Source: Hymenobacter sp. BRD67
Lineage (GTDB): Bacteria > Bacteroidota > Bacteroidia > Cytophagales > Hymenobacteraceae
Length of the DNA stretch: 64,000 nt
Reading direction: 5' to 3'
NCBI RefSeq assembly: GCF_013256425.1
Contig: NZ_CP053904.1
Location: 2,294,001-2,358,000, forward strand
Shown here: positions 29,801 through 38,952 of the stretch, piece after piece
Numbering within the stretch: the stretch's first letter is position 1
Layout: every line of letters starts with the position of its first letter
The notes under the pieces: generated by a model
Databases searched by the model: none
What the model saw: only the letters and a program-made list of their open reading frames with translations
Told to the model about the DNA's origin: nothing
Program-made: the position numbers and the translations under genes

Positions 29801-32431
29801 CGGTACGTTTACGACCAGGTGGGCCGCTTAAGACAGGAATTTCAGCAAATGGACTACGGGGTTCCTAACACACTCCTGCATCCGGAAATTCTGGTCGGTG
29901 ACAATACGTATAATGCAGTAGGCCAGCTCATCGACAAAAAACTCCATAGCGCAGATTGGGCGTCCACCAGCAATCCCTCTTTTTTGCAATCAGTAGACTA
30001 TCGATATACCATCCGAGGATGGTTGGCTAATATCAACGACCGTAACCTATCCAATAATGGGTCCTCATTCAATGGAGCTGACCCCAATCAAGACGATCCG
30101 ACTACGACACAGCCTGATCTTTTTGGAATGGAGATCATGTATAATGACTACCAGAATCTGCAATTAAGCACGCCTCAATACAATGGCAATATCTCGGAAG
30201 TGATGTGGCACACGCGGGGAAGAAGCGACTTGCAAAAGTTACGCGGCTACTCTTACAGCTATGATAAAACCAATCGCCTGCTAACGGCACCTTACCGCAC
30301 GTACGAAGGAAGTGGGTGGCAGATTTATAGTACTGATTTTTCGGTGCCTAAGATTGCGTACGATGCCAATGGAAACATAACCCGGATGGAGCGGAAGGGG
30401 CAGCTCGATCCAGCTAATCCTACAGTATATGGGGATTTGGACAAATTAACATATTACTACAAGGCTAATAACTTGGTTGGTGTAGACCAGGACAATACGT
30501 CACCACTACCAGCTACCCACAATTTTAGGGATAACGGAAGTCGCTATTCGCCTAGTGCACCGGAGTACTTATACGATGCATCCGGTCGACTCACACGCGA
30601 TAACAATAAGCAGGAAAGCTTCGCTTACACGAGCATTGGGCTACTGGACTATGCGGCGACAGCCTATAACAGAATTACTTATATCCATACAGCAACAGGA
30701 CAAAAAATACGTAAGATAACTAGTGGATATGGCTCACCACTTATGACAACTGACTATGTCGATGGACTTGTATATATAAATGACGTGTTGAGCTTTGCTC
30801 CCTCGCCCGAAGGACGCGTCTTGTACATCCCCTCGTCCAACAATACGGACTATAGCTGGAAGTACGAATATCACCTGAAAGACCACCTAGGAAACTTGCG
30901 TTTTGCCTTCCGAGCAGATAAGGATAACGGCACAGTTACACAATTTCGAGCCGGGATGGAAGCAATTAATGCGCCTAAAGAGGAGCAACAGTTCCAACAC
31001 CTGGCCGAAACCCGCTTGGCTGACCCTGATAACGCTCGTACAGGCTCTTATGTGGCGCGACTTAATGCCAAAACGGGCCGCCGTGATGGTCCCAGTGTCC
31101 GGTTGAAGGTAGCAGTTGGGGATAGCATTCGTGCTGAAGTATACGGGCGCTATGACCGAGGAGCGGTTGCTGGAACGGTTTTTCAAAAAGGTGCTCTGGT
31201 TATGGGAGGAATCGTGACTGGCGCACCTGGTCAGGCAGGAACTGACCAGACCCAGCCGGTAGCGAGTCGCCGTCACTGGTTGCCCTTTATTGGGACAAGC
31301 ATTGCCATAATACCTGAGTTGTTACAAATCAAGCAGGCGCAACTGCCTAACGCATACTTACGCTACGAGCTATTTAATAAAGATAGCCAATTGATAGCGA
31401 CCAAGATACAGGCTATTAAGCGCACGGCTAACGATGAATGGCAGCATCTACAGGTGAGCACTAAGGCCGACAGCGCAGGTTTCGTACATGTAAGCTTAGT
31501 GAACGAAAGTGGCGTTGCGGCTTACTTTGATGACATGTCGCTACAAGCCATTGCTTCAACTCCTTATCAGGAAAATCACTATGACCCTTTTGGACTAAAC
31601 CTAGTCGGTATTGAACAGGATGGTGATCCTAACTCTCTGTTTCAGTTCAACGGAAAAGAAAAGCAGGCTGACTTTGGGTTGAATTGGATTGATTATGGGG
31701 CGCGAATGTATAACTCGCAAATTGGAAGGTGGAATGTAATCGATCCTCTTAGTGACAAATACTTTTCTTGGAGTCCTTATAATTTCAGTGAAAATAATGC
31801 TCTGTCCTATGTAGATGTTGACGGGAGAGAGATTCTAAACATTGAAGGGGGACTCAGATTTACAGAAAATGATGCTCGGACGCTTTTTTCTGGTTTGAGC
31901 CAGACTAATTTCACAGGAAATATACATTTCGTTGATGAAGACAAAACCCCTTATATATATTACTTTACTAAGGCTGCGTTCAATGTGGGTAAGCCTCAAT
32001 TATTACATTATAAAAAATATGATTCTCTCAATGAGAAAAGCAAAGCGAGACGTGAATCCACAGGAGATTATGTCTCATTAAAATGGTTAGGTCTTGAGAG
32101 AGATGAATATCCCTATGTTTCTACATACGAAAGTATGAATGGAACAAATGCAGTTGTGCAATATGTTCCAGAGAGTGAAAATGCTGAGCAGGCGAAGGAT
32201 TTGAATCAACTTTACAGAAGTTTTGGCTACACAGATGGAACACCATTTTTAGTTGTTCCTAGGCCTTCAAATAAACCACGGAAAGAAACTGCACCAGCGC
32301 CTAGCACCAACCCTGTAACTGTCCCGACTCCATTTGCGCCAGGTACTCCCATGCCTACAATGCCTGAGATACCAACATTCGAGCCAATGCCCGTATATGA
32401 ACCAATACCTCTGCCTTTATTTATTCCATAA
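26888..32431 (+). CDS. Rhs polymorphic toxin with predicted NucA/NucB-type DNase C-terminus (three frameshifts)
   Basis: About 1,848 aa after repair. Long signal region (FGWLLLASCCGASMAAQGQ), a PPC-like domain (YYRFTLSEPKHITLSTCYSS), an Ig-like strand set, then the DUF6443-type start (RTPRIQDVTQEQGMDN, YFDGLGRSWQTVARQ), many YD repeats and the Rhs core (FQFNGKEKQADFGLNW, YGARMYNSQIGRWNVIDPLS). The variable C-terminus after VDVDGRE (about 31840 on) is AT-rich and contains RDEYPYVSTYES, VVQYVPESENAEQ and DGTPFLVV, matching the NucA/NucB deoxyribonuclease signature; D and E codons at 32102-32107. A proline-rich tail ends the protein. Breaks at about 27200, 27806 and 29200, each one missing G. 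No immunity gene follows; an IS630 element starts 58 bases later. Confidence 0.82.
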
Positions 32432-32489
32432 TTTTAATTATCAATTTAGTGGTTTAACCGGTAGTGGGGTTGTAATTTGAGGTAGTCTA

Positions 32490-33713
32490 GTGCTCAGTCA
32501 GGCAAATTAGCTGCCCTAATTTTCTGATAGTGGCGGTCGAGTTTGACGCGCGCTTTTTCGAGGGTGAACTGCCATTTTACGGTGGCCCGCGCCGCATTGC
32601 GCTGGGCCACGCACGCGGCGACGTGGGCGGTGAGTTCAGTCAGGGTGGGGATGCGCTGGTGCAGGCACTGGCGGGCGATGGCCGAGAGTTCGAGTTCGAC
32701 CATGTTGAGCCAGGAGGCGTTTTTGGGGGTGTAATGCACCTCGAAGCGCGCGGCTAGGGCGCGGGCCTGGGCGGCGGGCAGGTGTTGGTAAAAAACGGCA
32801 TCCGTGTGGGTGTTGAGGTTGTCCTGCACGAGCACGATTTTCTCGGCGTGGGGGTAGTGGGCGGCCAGGTTCTGCATGAAGCGGCAGTAGTCGGCCCCGG
32901 TGCGGCGGGCCGAGACCTCGACCAGACGCTGGCCGGTACCCGGCTCGAAGGCCGCCAGCAGGCAGGCCGTGCCCTGGCGCACATACGTGCTACTCTCGCG
33001 GCGGGGCCGCCCGGCTTTGGCCGGCTGTTCACCCGCCGCAGGTCGGGCCGGGACCGGCGGCAGGGGCTCGACGGGTTGGCCGTGGAGCACGCAGGGGCGC
33101 TCATCGACGCAAACGACCGGAAAAAGTGGGTGGTAGGGCCGCTCGTACACGGCCAGCACGTCTTCCATCCGAGCTACAAACGCGGCGTTCACTGCCCCAG
33201 GCACCAGTGCTGCTGGCGGTGAGGCTGCACCTCGTTTTTTTGAGCACCTGCGCCACTGTTTCGTGGGAAATGGTGTCTACCAGCGCCAGTTCCACGGCTT
33301 TATCAGCCAGCAGGCGCAGGGTCCAGCGGCTGTGGCCCACCGGGGCCGGGGTGCAGGCCAGGGCCGTGAGCGCCGCCCGCTGGGGGCCGTCGAAGCGCGG
33401 GGGCGTGCCGCTGCGCGGGGCCTCGGTCAGGGCAAACTGCCAGCCGCCCGCTTCGTAGCGGCGGCGCAGCTCACTGACGGTCTGCCGGCTCAGGCCCACG
33501 GCTTTACCGGTCGCCTGTTGGCCGATACCCGTAGCTAAGGCCAATAGGGCCTGGGCGCGGCGCACGGCCCGCACCGGGCGGCAGCCTGTGCGAGTGAAGT
33601 TTTCCAGGGCAGCCTGGTCGGCGGTCGGTAGGGCAAAAGAAGTGAGTGGTCGGGCCATACTAGCCTAACCCCAAAGGCCTCCATTTTGTTAGTTAACTTC
33701 CCTGACTAAGCAC
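32490..33713 (-). mobile_element. IS630-family insertion sequence
   Basis: Inverted ends GTGCTCAGTCAGGCAAATTA and GTGCTTAGTCAGGGAAGTTA (17 of 20 identical) flanked on both sides by TA (32488-32489 and 33714-33715), the target dinucleotide duplicated by this family. It landed just after the Rhs stop codon and inside the 3' end of the next gene. Confidence 0.9.
32494..33658 (-). CDS. IS630-family transposase (two frame changes)
   Basis: N-terminal HTH domain (RRAQALLALATGIGQQATG, GLSRQTVSELRRRYEAGGW) in one frame and DDE domain in another: D in VVCVDERP, D in VLVQDNLNTH, E in WLNMVELELS. The first change falls on seven A residues (minus strand, 33235-33241), where VLKKNEVQPHRQQHW continues after a -1 shift; this could be programmed slippage. 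The second falls on a G4 run (33195-33198), repaired by one base. Repaired length is about 389 aa. Confidence 0.85.
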
Positions 33714-33989
33714 TAGTTGCTTAGGACTGCTGCGCTTACCATTCATAACCCACGCTTGCAATTCTGCTTGGGTGAAGTAAAGCTTGTTCCCACGCTTTGC
33801 ATGAGGAATTTGCCGAGCAGATACCAAAGCATAAAGGCGAGCCTTACTCAAGCGGGTTATTTGCTGCGCCAGTTCAATACCGCCAATTTTAGGTATACTA
33901 GTGCTGCTGCGTAAGTGCGTTAGTATTTCTACTAGCAATGCCTCAAGGTTGTCCAATCGGCGGGCAATCGCTTCAAAGGAATTATCCAT
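33693..33989 (-). CDS. Excisionase-like HTH DNA-binding protein, C-terminus altered by IS630
   Basis: About 98 aa. The start MDNSFEAIARRLDNLEALLV (33989) opens an N-terminal coiled coil, followed by a MerR/excisionase-type HTH (IELAQQITRLSKARLYALVS, IPHAKRGNKLYFTQAELQAW). Native codons end near 33716; the last few (about LVLSQGS and the stop) come from the IS630 end. The HTH is complete, so DNA binding may survive. Such single-HTH proteins often belong to mobile islands or conjugative elements; nothing else of one is seen here. Confidence 0.75.
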   Translation of the reverse strand: MDNSFEAIARRLDNLEALLVEILTHLRSSTSIPKIGGIELAQQITRLSKARLYALVSARQIPHAKRGNKLYFTQAELQAWVMNGKRSSPKQLVLSQGS

Positions 33990-34155
33990 AGCTCTTTTGT
34001 TTACCCTTCGCGATAAGTCAACCCGCATTTGTTTACCCCAGTGAGAAGGGCGCCTTCGCTGATGCTTGCTTCTTTTTTAGCCATGCGACAAATAAAAACT
34101 ACCCAACTTTTACCTAGTTGAAGAAAAGTGTCCGATATAACGTCCGACATAAAAG

Positions 34156-34192
34156 AAAAAACCCTGTTTCCAGCCTGGAAACAGGGTTTTTC
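34156..34192 (-). terminator. Terminator after tRNA(CAT)
   Basis: AAAAACCCTGTTTCCAG-CCTGGAAACAGGGTTTTT, perfect stem with T run on the minus strand, directly after the tRNA 3' end. Confidence 0.85.
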
Positions 34193-34193
34193 G

Positions 34194-34267
34194 TGGGCCC
34201 ACTTGGAATCGAACCAAGGACCTGCTGATTATGAGTCAGCTGCTCTAACCGATTGAGCTATAGGCCC
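34194..34267 (-). tRNA. tRNA with CAT anticodon (Met or Ile2)
   Basis: 74-nt cloverleaf on the minus strand: acceptor GGGCCTA / TGGGCCC, D arm AGCTCAATCGGTTAGAGC, anticodon loop CTCATAA, T arm GGTTCGATTCC. CAT can be elongator Met or lysidine-modified Ile; the sequence alone does not separate them. No CCA is encoded. Confidence 0.92.
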
Positions 34268-34402
34268 GGTGCCGGCACCCGCAGGTGGCAGACGCCTCAA
34301 AGTTACGCCAGGATGGGGAATTGCGTGTGCAGTTTTGGCCAGCGAGGCATCTTTTGAGCCCGACCTTTGCTGGCCGGTGGCTTTCGGCCCCTGCTCTCCA
34401 CT

Positions 34403-35065
34403 ATGCTTCCCAACCTGCTTTTTGATTTTGGCGGCGTCATCATCGACATCGACTATGCCCGCACCCCGGCGGCGCTGCGCCGCCTGAGCCGCGCCGGCAG
34501 CACCGTTGAGTTCAGCCAGGCCAGTCAGGCCGAACTGTTTGACCAGCTGGAAACGGGCCATATCTCGCCCGTCGAGTTTCGGGCCGGACTGCGCACGCAT
34601 TACCAGCTCGAAGGCACCGACGAAGAAATCGATGCCGCCTGGGGAGCGCTGCTGCTCGAGGTGCCCGCCGAGCGGCTGGCCATAATCGGTGAGTTGCGCC
34701 GTCGGGGGCACCAAACGGCCTTGCTTTCTAATACCAACGTGCTGCATATTGAAGCGGTAAACCGTCGGCTGGCTCAGCAGTATGGCTTTCAGCACGGTAT
34801 TGCCGACTGCCTCGACCGGGTGTTTTACTCCCAGGTGGTGGGCTTGCGCAAGCCGGGCGAGGAGATATTCCGACACGCGCTGCGCGAAATGAACTGGCAG
34901 GCTGCTGAGACGTTATTCATTGAAGACAGTCCGCAGCACATTGCCACGGCCCGCCGCCTGGGGCTGCATGTTTTGCACCTGGCCCCGCCCCTTACTCTTA
35001 CCACCGCCCTGCCCGAAGCCCTGCGTGTCTTTCCCCGAGAATACCCCGAACCACCCGTTGCCTGA
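34403..35065 (+). CDS. HAD-superfamily hydrolase (phosphatase-like)
   Basis: 220 aa. The start MLPNLLFDFGGVIIDIDY places HAD motif I (DFGGVIIDID, nucleophile and acid Asp) at the N-terminus. Motif II LLSNTN, motif III Lys in GLRKPGEEIF and motif IV FIEDSPQH follow. The helical cap (about 20-90) is of the type in YihX/haloacid dehalogenase phosphatases acting on small sugar phosphates or flavins. The next gene overlaps its stop codon, suggesting translational coupling. Confidence 0.88.
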   Translation: MLPNLLFDFGGVIIDIDYARTPAALRRLSRAGSTVEFSQASQAELFDQLETGHISPVEFRAGLRTHYQLEGTDEEIDAAWGALLLEVPAERLAIIGELRRRGHQTALLSNTNVLHIEAVNRRLAQQYGFQHGIADCLDRVFYSQVVGLRKPGEEIFRHALREMNWQAAETLFIEDSPQHIATARRLGLHVLHLAPPLTLTTALPEALRVFPREYPEPPVA

Positions 35066-36251
35066 GCCGCTGGCCGGCTGGCCCGCCGACACCGCCGGTG
35101 AGGCGGCCCCAGCTCGCCGGGCCTGGGCCAGAGGCCTGTTTCGGCGCTACGAGCGGCCGCCCATGCGGCCGGGCTGGCGCTATGCCCTGCACCTGGGGCT
35201 GTTTCTGCTCACGCTGGCTACAACCGTTGTAGCCGGGGTGCAACTGCTGCGCAGCGGGCCCGATGGCATTGCTTTCGACGTGCTGGGCCTGCCGGCTGCC
35301 GAGCGCTGGGCCCAGCTAAGCTGGGGGCTGCTTTATGCGGGTCCATTTTTGGGGGTGCTGGCCATACATGAGTTTGGGCACTACTTTACGGCGCGGTTTA
35401 ACAAGGTGCGCACTTCGCTTCCCTATTTTCTGCCCATGCCCTTTGGACTGGGCACCTTCGGGGCAGTTATCAGAATAAAGGACCGGATATTCTCGCGGCG
35501 CGAGTTTTTTGATATCGGGGCAGCTGGCCCCCTGGCCGGGCTGGTAGTGGCAATACTGCTGCTCATCTATGCCTTTACCCACCTGCCCGACCAGGCCGAG
35601 TACCTGCTCGTGACTACCCATAGCCTGGCCCGCTACCGTGCGCCCGACTTTACGCTGGCCCAGCCACTCCTCTACCGCTGGCTCGAACACACATTTGCCG
35701 ACCCGCACCGCCTGCCACCGCCCAACCTGCTGCTGCGCTACCCGCTGCTGGTGGCGGGCGAGCTGAGCTTGTTTTTCACCGCCCTCAATCTGCTCCCCAT
35801 CGGGCAGCTCGACGGGGGGCACCTTATGTATGGTCTGCTGGGCGCACGCCGCGCCGGCCGGCTGTCGGCAGTACTGTTTGTAGCCTTCATTTTCTATGCC
35901 GGCCTGGGCATCTTTTCCTTGCGCAGCGGCTGGGAAACCTGGCTGTACGGTGGGCTGCCCTATGCCTTGTATCTTGGGCTGGTATTCTGGCATATGCTAC
36001 CCAAAGTGTGGTGGGGAATGGTAGTGGCCGCCGGAGTGTGGGCGGCCCAGCTAGGCGTGGCTACAGCCTGGCCGGGCACCCTTGGGCAGCCCGGCTGGCT
36101 GGTATTTGGGTTGCTGCTGGGGCGCCTTTCAGGGATTTATCATCCGGTAGCGCCCGACGACCGCCCGCTCAGCCGGGGCCGGCAGCTGTTGGGCTGGCTA
36201 CTGGTCGGGCTATTTATTTTGTGCTTTTCCTCCTCCCCTTTAAGCTCGTAG
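35058..36251 (+). CDS. M50-family site-2 protease-like membrane metalloprotease
   Basis: About 397 aa with 8 or more membrane helices. The zinc motif HEFGHYF follows helix two, and the second ligand site NLLPIGQLDGGH lies near the middle. Members cleave substrates within the membrane, for example anti-sigma factors. The start is uncertain: TTG at 35058 overlaps the HAD stop; earlier codons overlap the HAD gene deeply and the first internal Met (35163) would lose about 35 residues of soluble N-terminus. No PDZ domain is visible. Confidence 0.82.
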   Translation: MPEPLAGWPADTAGEAAPARRAWARGLFRRYERPPMRPGWRYALHLGLFLLTLATTVVAGVQLLRSGPDGIAFDVLGLPAAERWAQLSWGLLYAGPFLGVLAIHEFGHYFTARFNKVRTSLPYFLPMPFGLGTFGAVIRIKDRIFSRREFFDIGAAGPLAGLVVAILLLIYAFTHLPDQAEYLLVTTHSLARYRAPDFTLAQPLLYRWLEHTFADPHRLPPPNLLLRYPLLVAGELSLFFTALNLLPIGQLDGGHLMYGLLGARRAGRLSAVLFVAFIFYAGLGIFSLRSGWETWLYGGLPYALYLGLVFWHMLPKVWWGMVVAAGVWAAQLGVATAWPGTLGQPGWLVFGLLLGRLSGIYHPVAPDDRPLSRGRQLLGWLLVGLFILCFSSSPLSS

Positions 36252-36314
36252 CAGCGGGCAGCTAGTGCGGGGCTGCTTTCTTACCAATACTTTCCGGCAT
36301 GCTGATTTTTAGCA

Positions 36315-36967
36315 ATGGCTGGCCACAATAGCTATATGAAGTTTCAACAAAAGCAGCTTACCCGCTCTACCCAGCTTGCCCTCCGCGAAAACGGCCTCTT
36401 CGTGAGCCAGCGCGACGGCCGGGGCCGCATCGATATTGCCGTCGAGATTCCGTACGAAGAGCTGCTGCCCATTGAAGTGGAGTACCGTAACACAACGCCC
36501 CAAATTCAGTGGCGCTGGGCCATCGTGGGCATTTTCTGGCTGCTGAAACTCCTGCACGTCAACCTGGGGCTTCGTTGAGCAACGAGGAATGGAGCTGGCT
36601 CTTCGGCGGCATGGCAGCCCTGGGCGGGTTCGTGTTTTATGCGCACCGCAACTGGTGGCACCAGGCCATTGTGCACACAGCCCACCTCAAAGTTGTGCTG
36701 GCCGACCACCCCGCCGACCGTGGCCAGCTGCGCACTTTTGTCGAGCACCTCGAAAAGCACACCAAGACTTACCTGCGGCGCGAATATGCGCCCATCAATC
36801 CGCTGGGCCTCATTGAGCCGCAGCTGCGCCGCCTGGCCTGGCTGCACGAGCTGGCTGTGCTCGATATGCCCGAGGCCCAGGCCCTGGCCACGCGCCTCAC
36901 CGGCCGCCTGCCCGGCCGCGGCTTCAAAAGCATGGGCCAGAAGCTGGAGCCGCCTTACGTGAATTAG
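36315..36967 (+). CDS. Conserved-looking hypothetical membrane protein (one frameshift)
   Basis: About 217 aa after repair. N-terminal beta-rich part (QKQLTRSTQLALRENGLFVS, RGRIDIAVEIPYEELLP), then two membrane segments (WAIVGIFWLLKLLH and LFGGMAALGGFVFYA) and a soluble helical tail (VEHLEKHTKTYLRREYAPI). The frame stops at 36578; one added G in 36566-36569 joins VNLGASLSNEEWSWL and continues to 36967. No family recognised. Start at 36315 or Met at 36336. Confidence 0.65.
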
Positions 36968-37062
36968 CCATCTAGGCTTAAGAAGCTGTCTGCGCTAAGC
37001 CCGACTATAACCCCGTGCCCACGCCTGCTCGTATTGCGGAGGTACCATTTTCACCTCCTGCC

Positions 37063-37413
37063 ATGAGCATTACCCTGAATAAAGCCGCTGTCACGTTTGC
37101 TAAAAGCCTGATAAAAGACGGCAAAATCAAGAATGATGAAGGCCACTGGGGCCAGCATAACCCTGGCTCGACCCAGGAAAACGCCTTTCTCAAAAAGCAC
37201 GAGATTGAGGAGTACGCTAAGTGGCATCTTGGCGAAGACAAAAGCCAGGGCGAAGACACCAAGGGCCGCTACAAGTTTCCCTACGGCGACTTCAAAACCG
37301 TGCACCGCGATGGCCTGATTGCCGCCAAGGAGCGCGCCGCCCAGCAAGGCTACCACGATATTGAAAAAGCCGCCGATGAGCTGTTGGGGGCGCTGGAAAA
37401 AAAGGCCGCTTAG
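37063..37413 (+). CDS. Conserved-looking hypothetical soluble protein, 116 aa
   Basis: Start MSITLNKAAVTFAKSLIKDG; upstream codons lack coding character. Lys- and Glu-rich helical protein with short motifs HWGQHNPGSTQENAFLKKH and FPYGDFKTVHRDGLIAAKER. It has no signal peptide. I do not recognise a function. It is followed by a repeat at 37441. Confidence 0.7.
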   Translation: MSITLNKAAVTFAKSLIKDGKIKNDEGHWGQHNPGSTQENAFLKKHEIEEYAKWHLGEDKSQGEDTKGRYKFPYGDFKTVHRDGLIAAKERAAQQGYHDIEKAADELLGALEKKAA

Positions 37414-37440
37414 CTAGCCAACTCGATTTATAGGAAAGAC

Positions 37441-37530
37441 CGTCATGCTAAGCTTGTCGAAGCATCTCTACCGCGCCGTATGATTCGTTCAACGAAGCGA
37501 GCGAGATGCTCCGACAAGCTCAGCATGACG
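37441..37530. repeat. Long imperfect inverted repeat, family A
   Basis: Arms CGTCATGCTAAGCTTGTCGA...GCATCTC and GAGATGCTCCGACAAGCTCAGCATGACG enclose about 33 bases. A short version occurs at 41710-41736. Typical of an intergenic mobile or structural repeat; also may end transcription between convergent genes (37413 and 37577). Confidence 0.8.
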
Positions 37531-37576
37531 GTCTGATTATTTTTCGGATAGCCTCTTAATTATCATAACGCTACCC

Positions 37577-38764
37577 TTACAACGCCTTGACGCCGGGCAG
37601 CTCTTTGCCTTCCATAAATTCGAGCAGCGCGCCGCCGCCGGTGCTGATATAGCTCACGCGGTCGGCAAAGCCGAGCTGCTGCACAGCCGCCGCCGAATCG
37701 CCGCCCCCGATGAGCGAGTAGGCACCCGCCTCAGTGGCTTCGGCAATGGCGCGGGCAACGTACTCGGTACCCAGCGAGAAATTGCTCATCTCAAATACAC
37801 CCATCGGACCATTCCAAAGAATGGTTTTCGAGTCCTGAATGATGCCGGCAAACTGCTCGCGGGCGCCGGGGCCGAGGTCGAGGCCCATCCAGCCCACCGG
37901 AATGCTGCCATTGGGCGCCACGTCCACGTTGGCATCGTTGGCAAACTTATCAGCGATGAGGCTGTCGCCGGGCAGTACCAGGTTCACGCCTTTTTCTTTG
38001 GCCTTGGCAATGAGGCTTTTGGCCAGGTCTACTTTGTCGGCTTCGAGCAAGGAGCTGCCCACATGGCCGCCCTCGGCCACGGCAAACGTGTAGGCCATGC
38101 CGCCCCCGATAAGCAGGTTGTCCACCTTATCCAGCAGCCGCTCAATCAGCAATATCTTATCCGAAATCTTGGCCCCGCCCATAATGGCCGTGAAGGGCCG
38201 CTGCGGATTATCGAGCACTTTCTGGGCATTCTCCAGCTCGCCTTGCAGCAGTAAGCCGCCCACGCGGTTGGCCGGGGCAAAGTGGCTGGCCATCACGGCC
38301 GTAGAGGCGTGGCGGCGGTGCGCCGCCCCAAAAGCATCGTTCACGTACACATCGCCAAGGCGAGCCAAGTGCATGGCAAAGGCATCGTTGCCGGCTTCTT
38401 CTTCGGGGTGAAAGCGTACGTTATCGAGCAGCAGCACCTGGCCGGGCTGAAGCGCCTGCGCAGCGGCCAGTGCTTCGGCGGAGAGCACGTCGCCGCCCCA
38501 GAGCACGTCGCGGCCATACTCCTGGCGCAAGCGCGGCAAGAGGCTTTCGAGCGAATATTTTTTTTCGTAGCCGCCCTTGGGCCGGCCCAGGTGCGAGAGT
38601 AGCACTACCGAGCCGCCATCGTTGAGAATCTTGGTGATGGTGGGCGTGGCGGCCCGAATGCGGGTATCGTCGGTGATGTGCAGGTCTTTATCGAGCGGCA
38701 CGTTGAAATCGACGCGCACCACGGCGCGGTGGCCGGCGAAGTTGTAGTTGGCGAGGGTGTTCAC
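37577..38764 (-). CDS. pgk: Phosphoglycerate kinase
   Basis: 395 aa, normal for the family. Glycolytic enzyme moving phosphate between 1,3-bisphosphoglycerate and ADP in the cytoplasm. The GTG start (38762-38764, VNTLANYNFAGHRAVVRVDF) is preferred because it puts the N-terminal signature VDFNVPLD at the usual distance; the open frame upstream is repeat DNA. Other motifs: SHLGRPKGG, RFHPEEEAGNDAFA, MGGAKISDK, and the nucleotide site GGGDSAAAV near the end. Transcribed alone, divergent from ddl. Confidence 0.96.
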   Translation of the reverse strand: MNTLANYNFAGHRAVVRVDFNVPLDKDLHITDDTRIRAATPTITKILNDGGSVVLLSHLGRPKGGYEKKYSLESLLPRLRQEYGRDVLWGGDVLSAEALAAAQALQPGQVLLLDNVRFHPEEEAGNDAFAMHLARLGDVYVNDAFGAAHRRHASTAVMASHFAPANRVGGLLLQGELENAQKVLDNPQRPFTAIMGGAKISDKILLIERLLDKVDNLLIGGGMAYTFAVAEGGHVGSSLLEADKVDLAKSLIAKAKEKGVNLVLPGDSLIADKFANDANVDVAPNGSIPVGWMGLDLGPGAREQFAGIIQDSKTILWNGPMGVFEMSNFSLGTEYVARAIAEATEAGAYSLIGGGDSAAAVQQLGFADRVSYISTGGGALLEFMEGKELPGVKAL

Positions 38765-38792
38765 GGAGGGAGAGTGAAGAAATGAAGAAGAT

Positions 38793-38903
38793 TTGTCTTG
38801 CGAGCGCAGCGAGGCAATCGCCCCCAAACGACCGGAGTAGAACGATACGGATGCGCCCGCCAGTCGTTCGGCTGCGATTGCTTCGCTGCGCTCACAAGGA
38901 CAA
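38793..38903. repeat. Inverted repeat, family B, upstream of pgk and ddl
   Basis: TTGTCTTGCGAGCGCAGCGA...CAATCGC and GCGATTGCTTCGCTGCGCTC...AAGGACAA form imperfect arms of about 30 bases around a 51-base centre. It fills most of the divergent intergenic region, so it may affect both promoters. Confidence 0.75.
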
Positions 38904-38952
38904 ACGTAAGCATTTACGGCCCCACCTTCCGCCCCGTACCTTTGCGCCCAGT

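Noticed and set aside
23227..32431. Tc-toxin or contractile injection complex
   Set aside because: No TcA, sheath, baseplate or spike genes; the proteins have their own signal peptides and Bacteroidota Rhs hallmarks.
37441..37530. CRISPR array
   Set aside because: Only one inverted pair with no regular spacers and no cas genes anywhere in the window.
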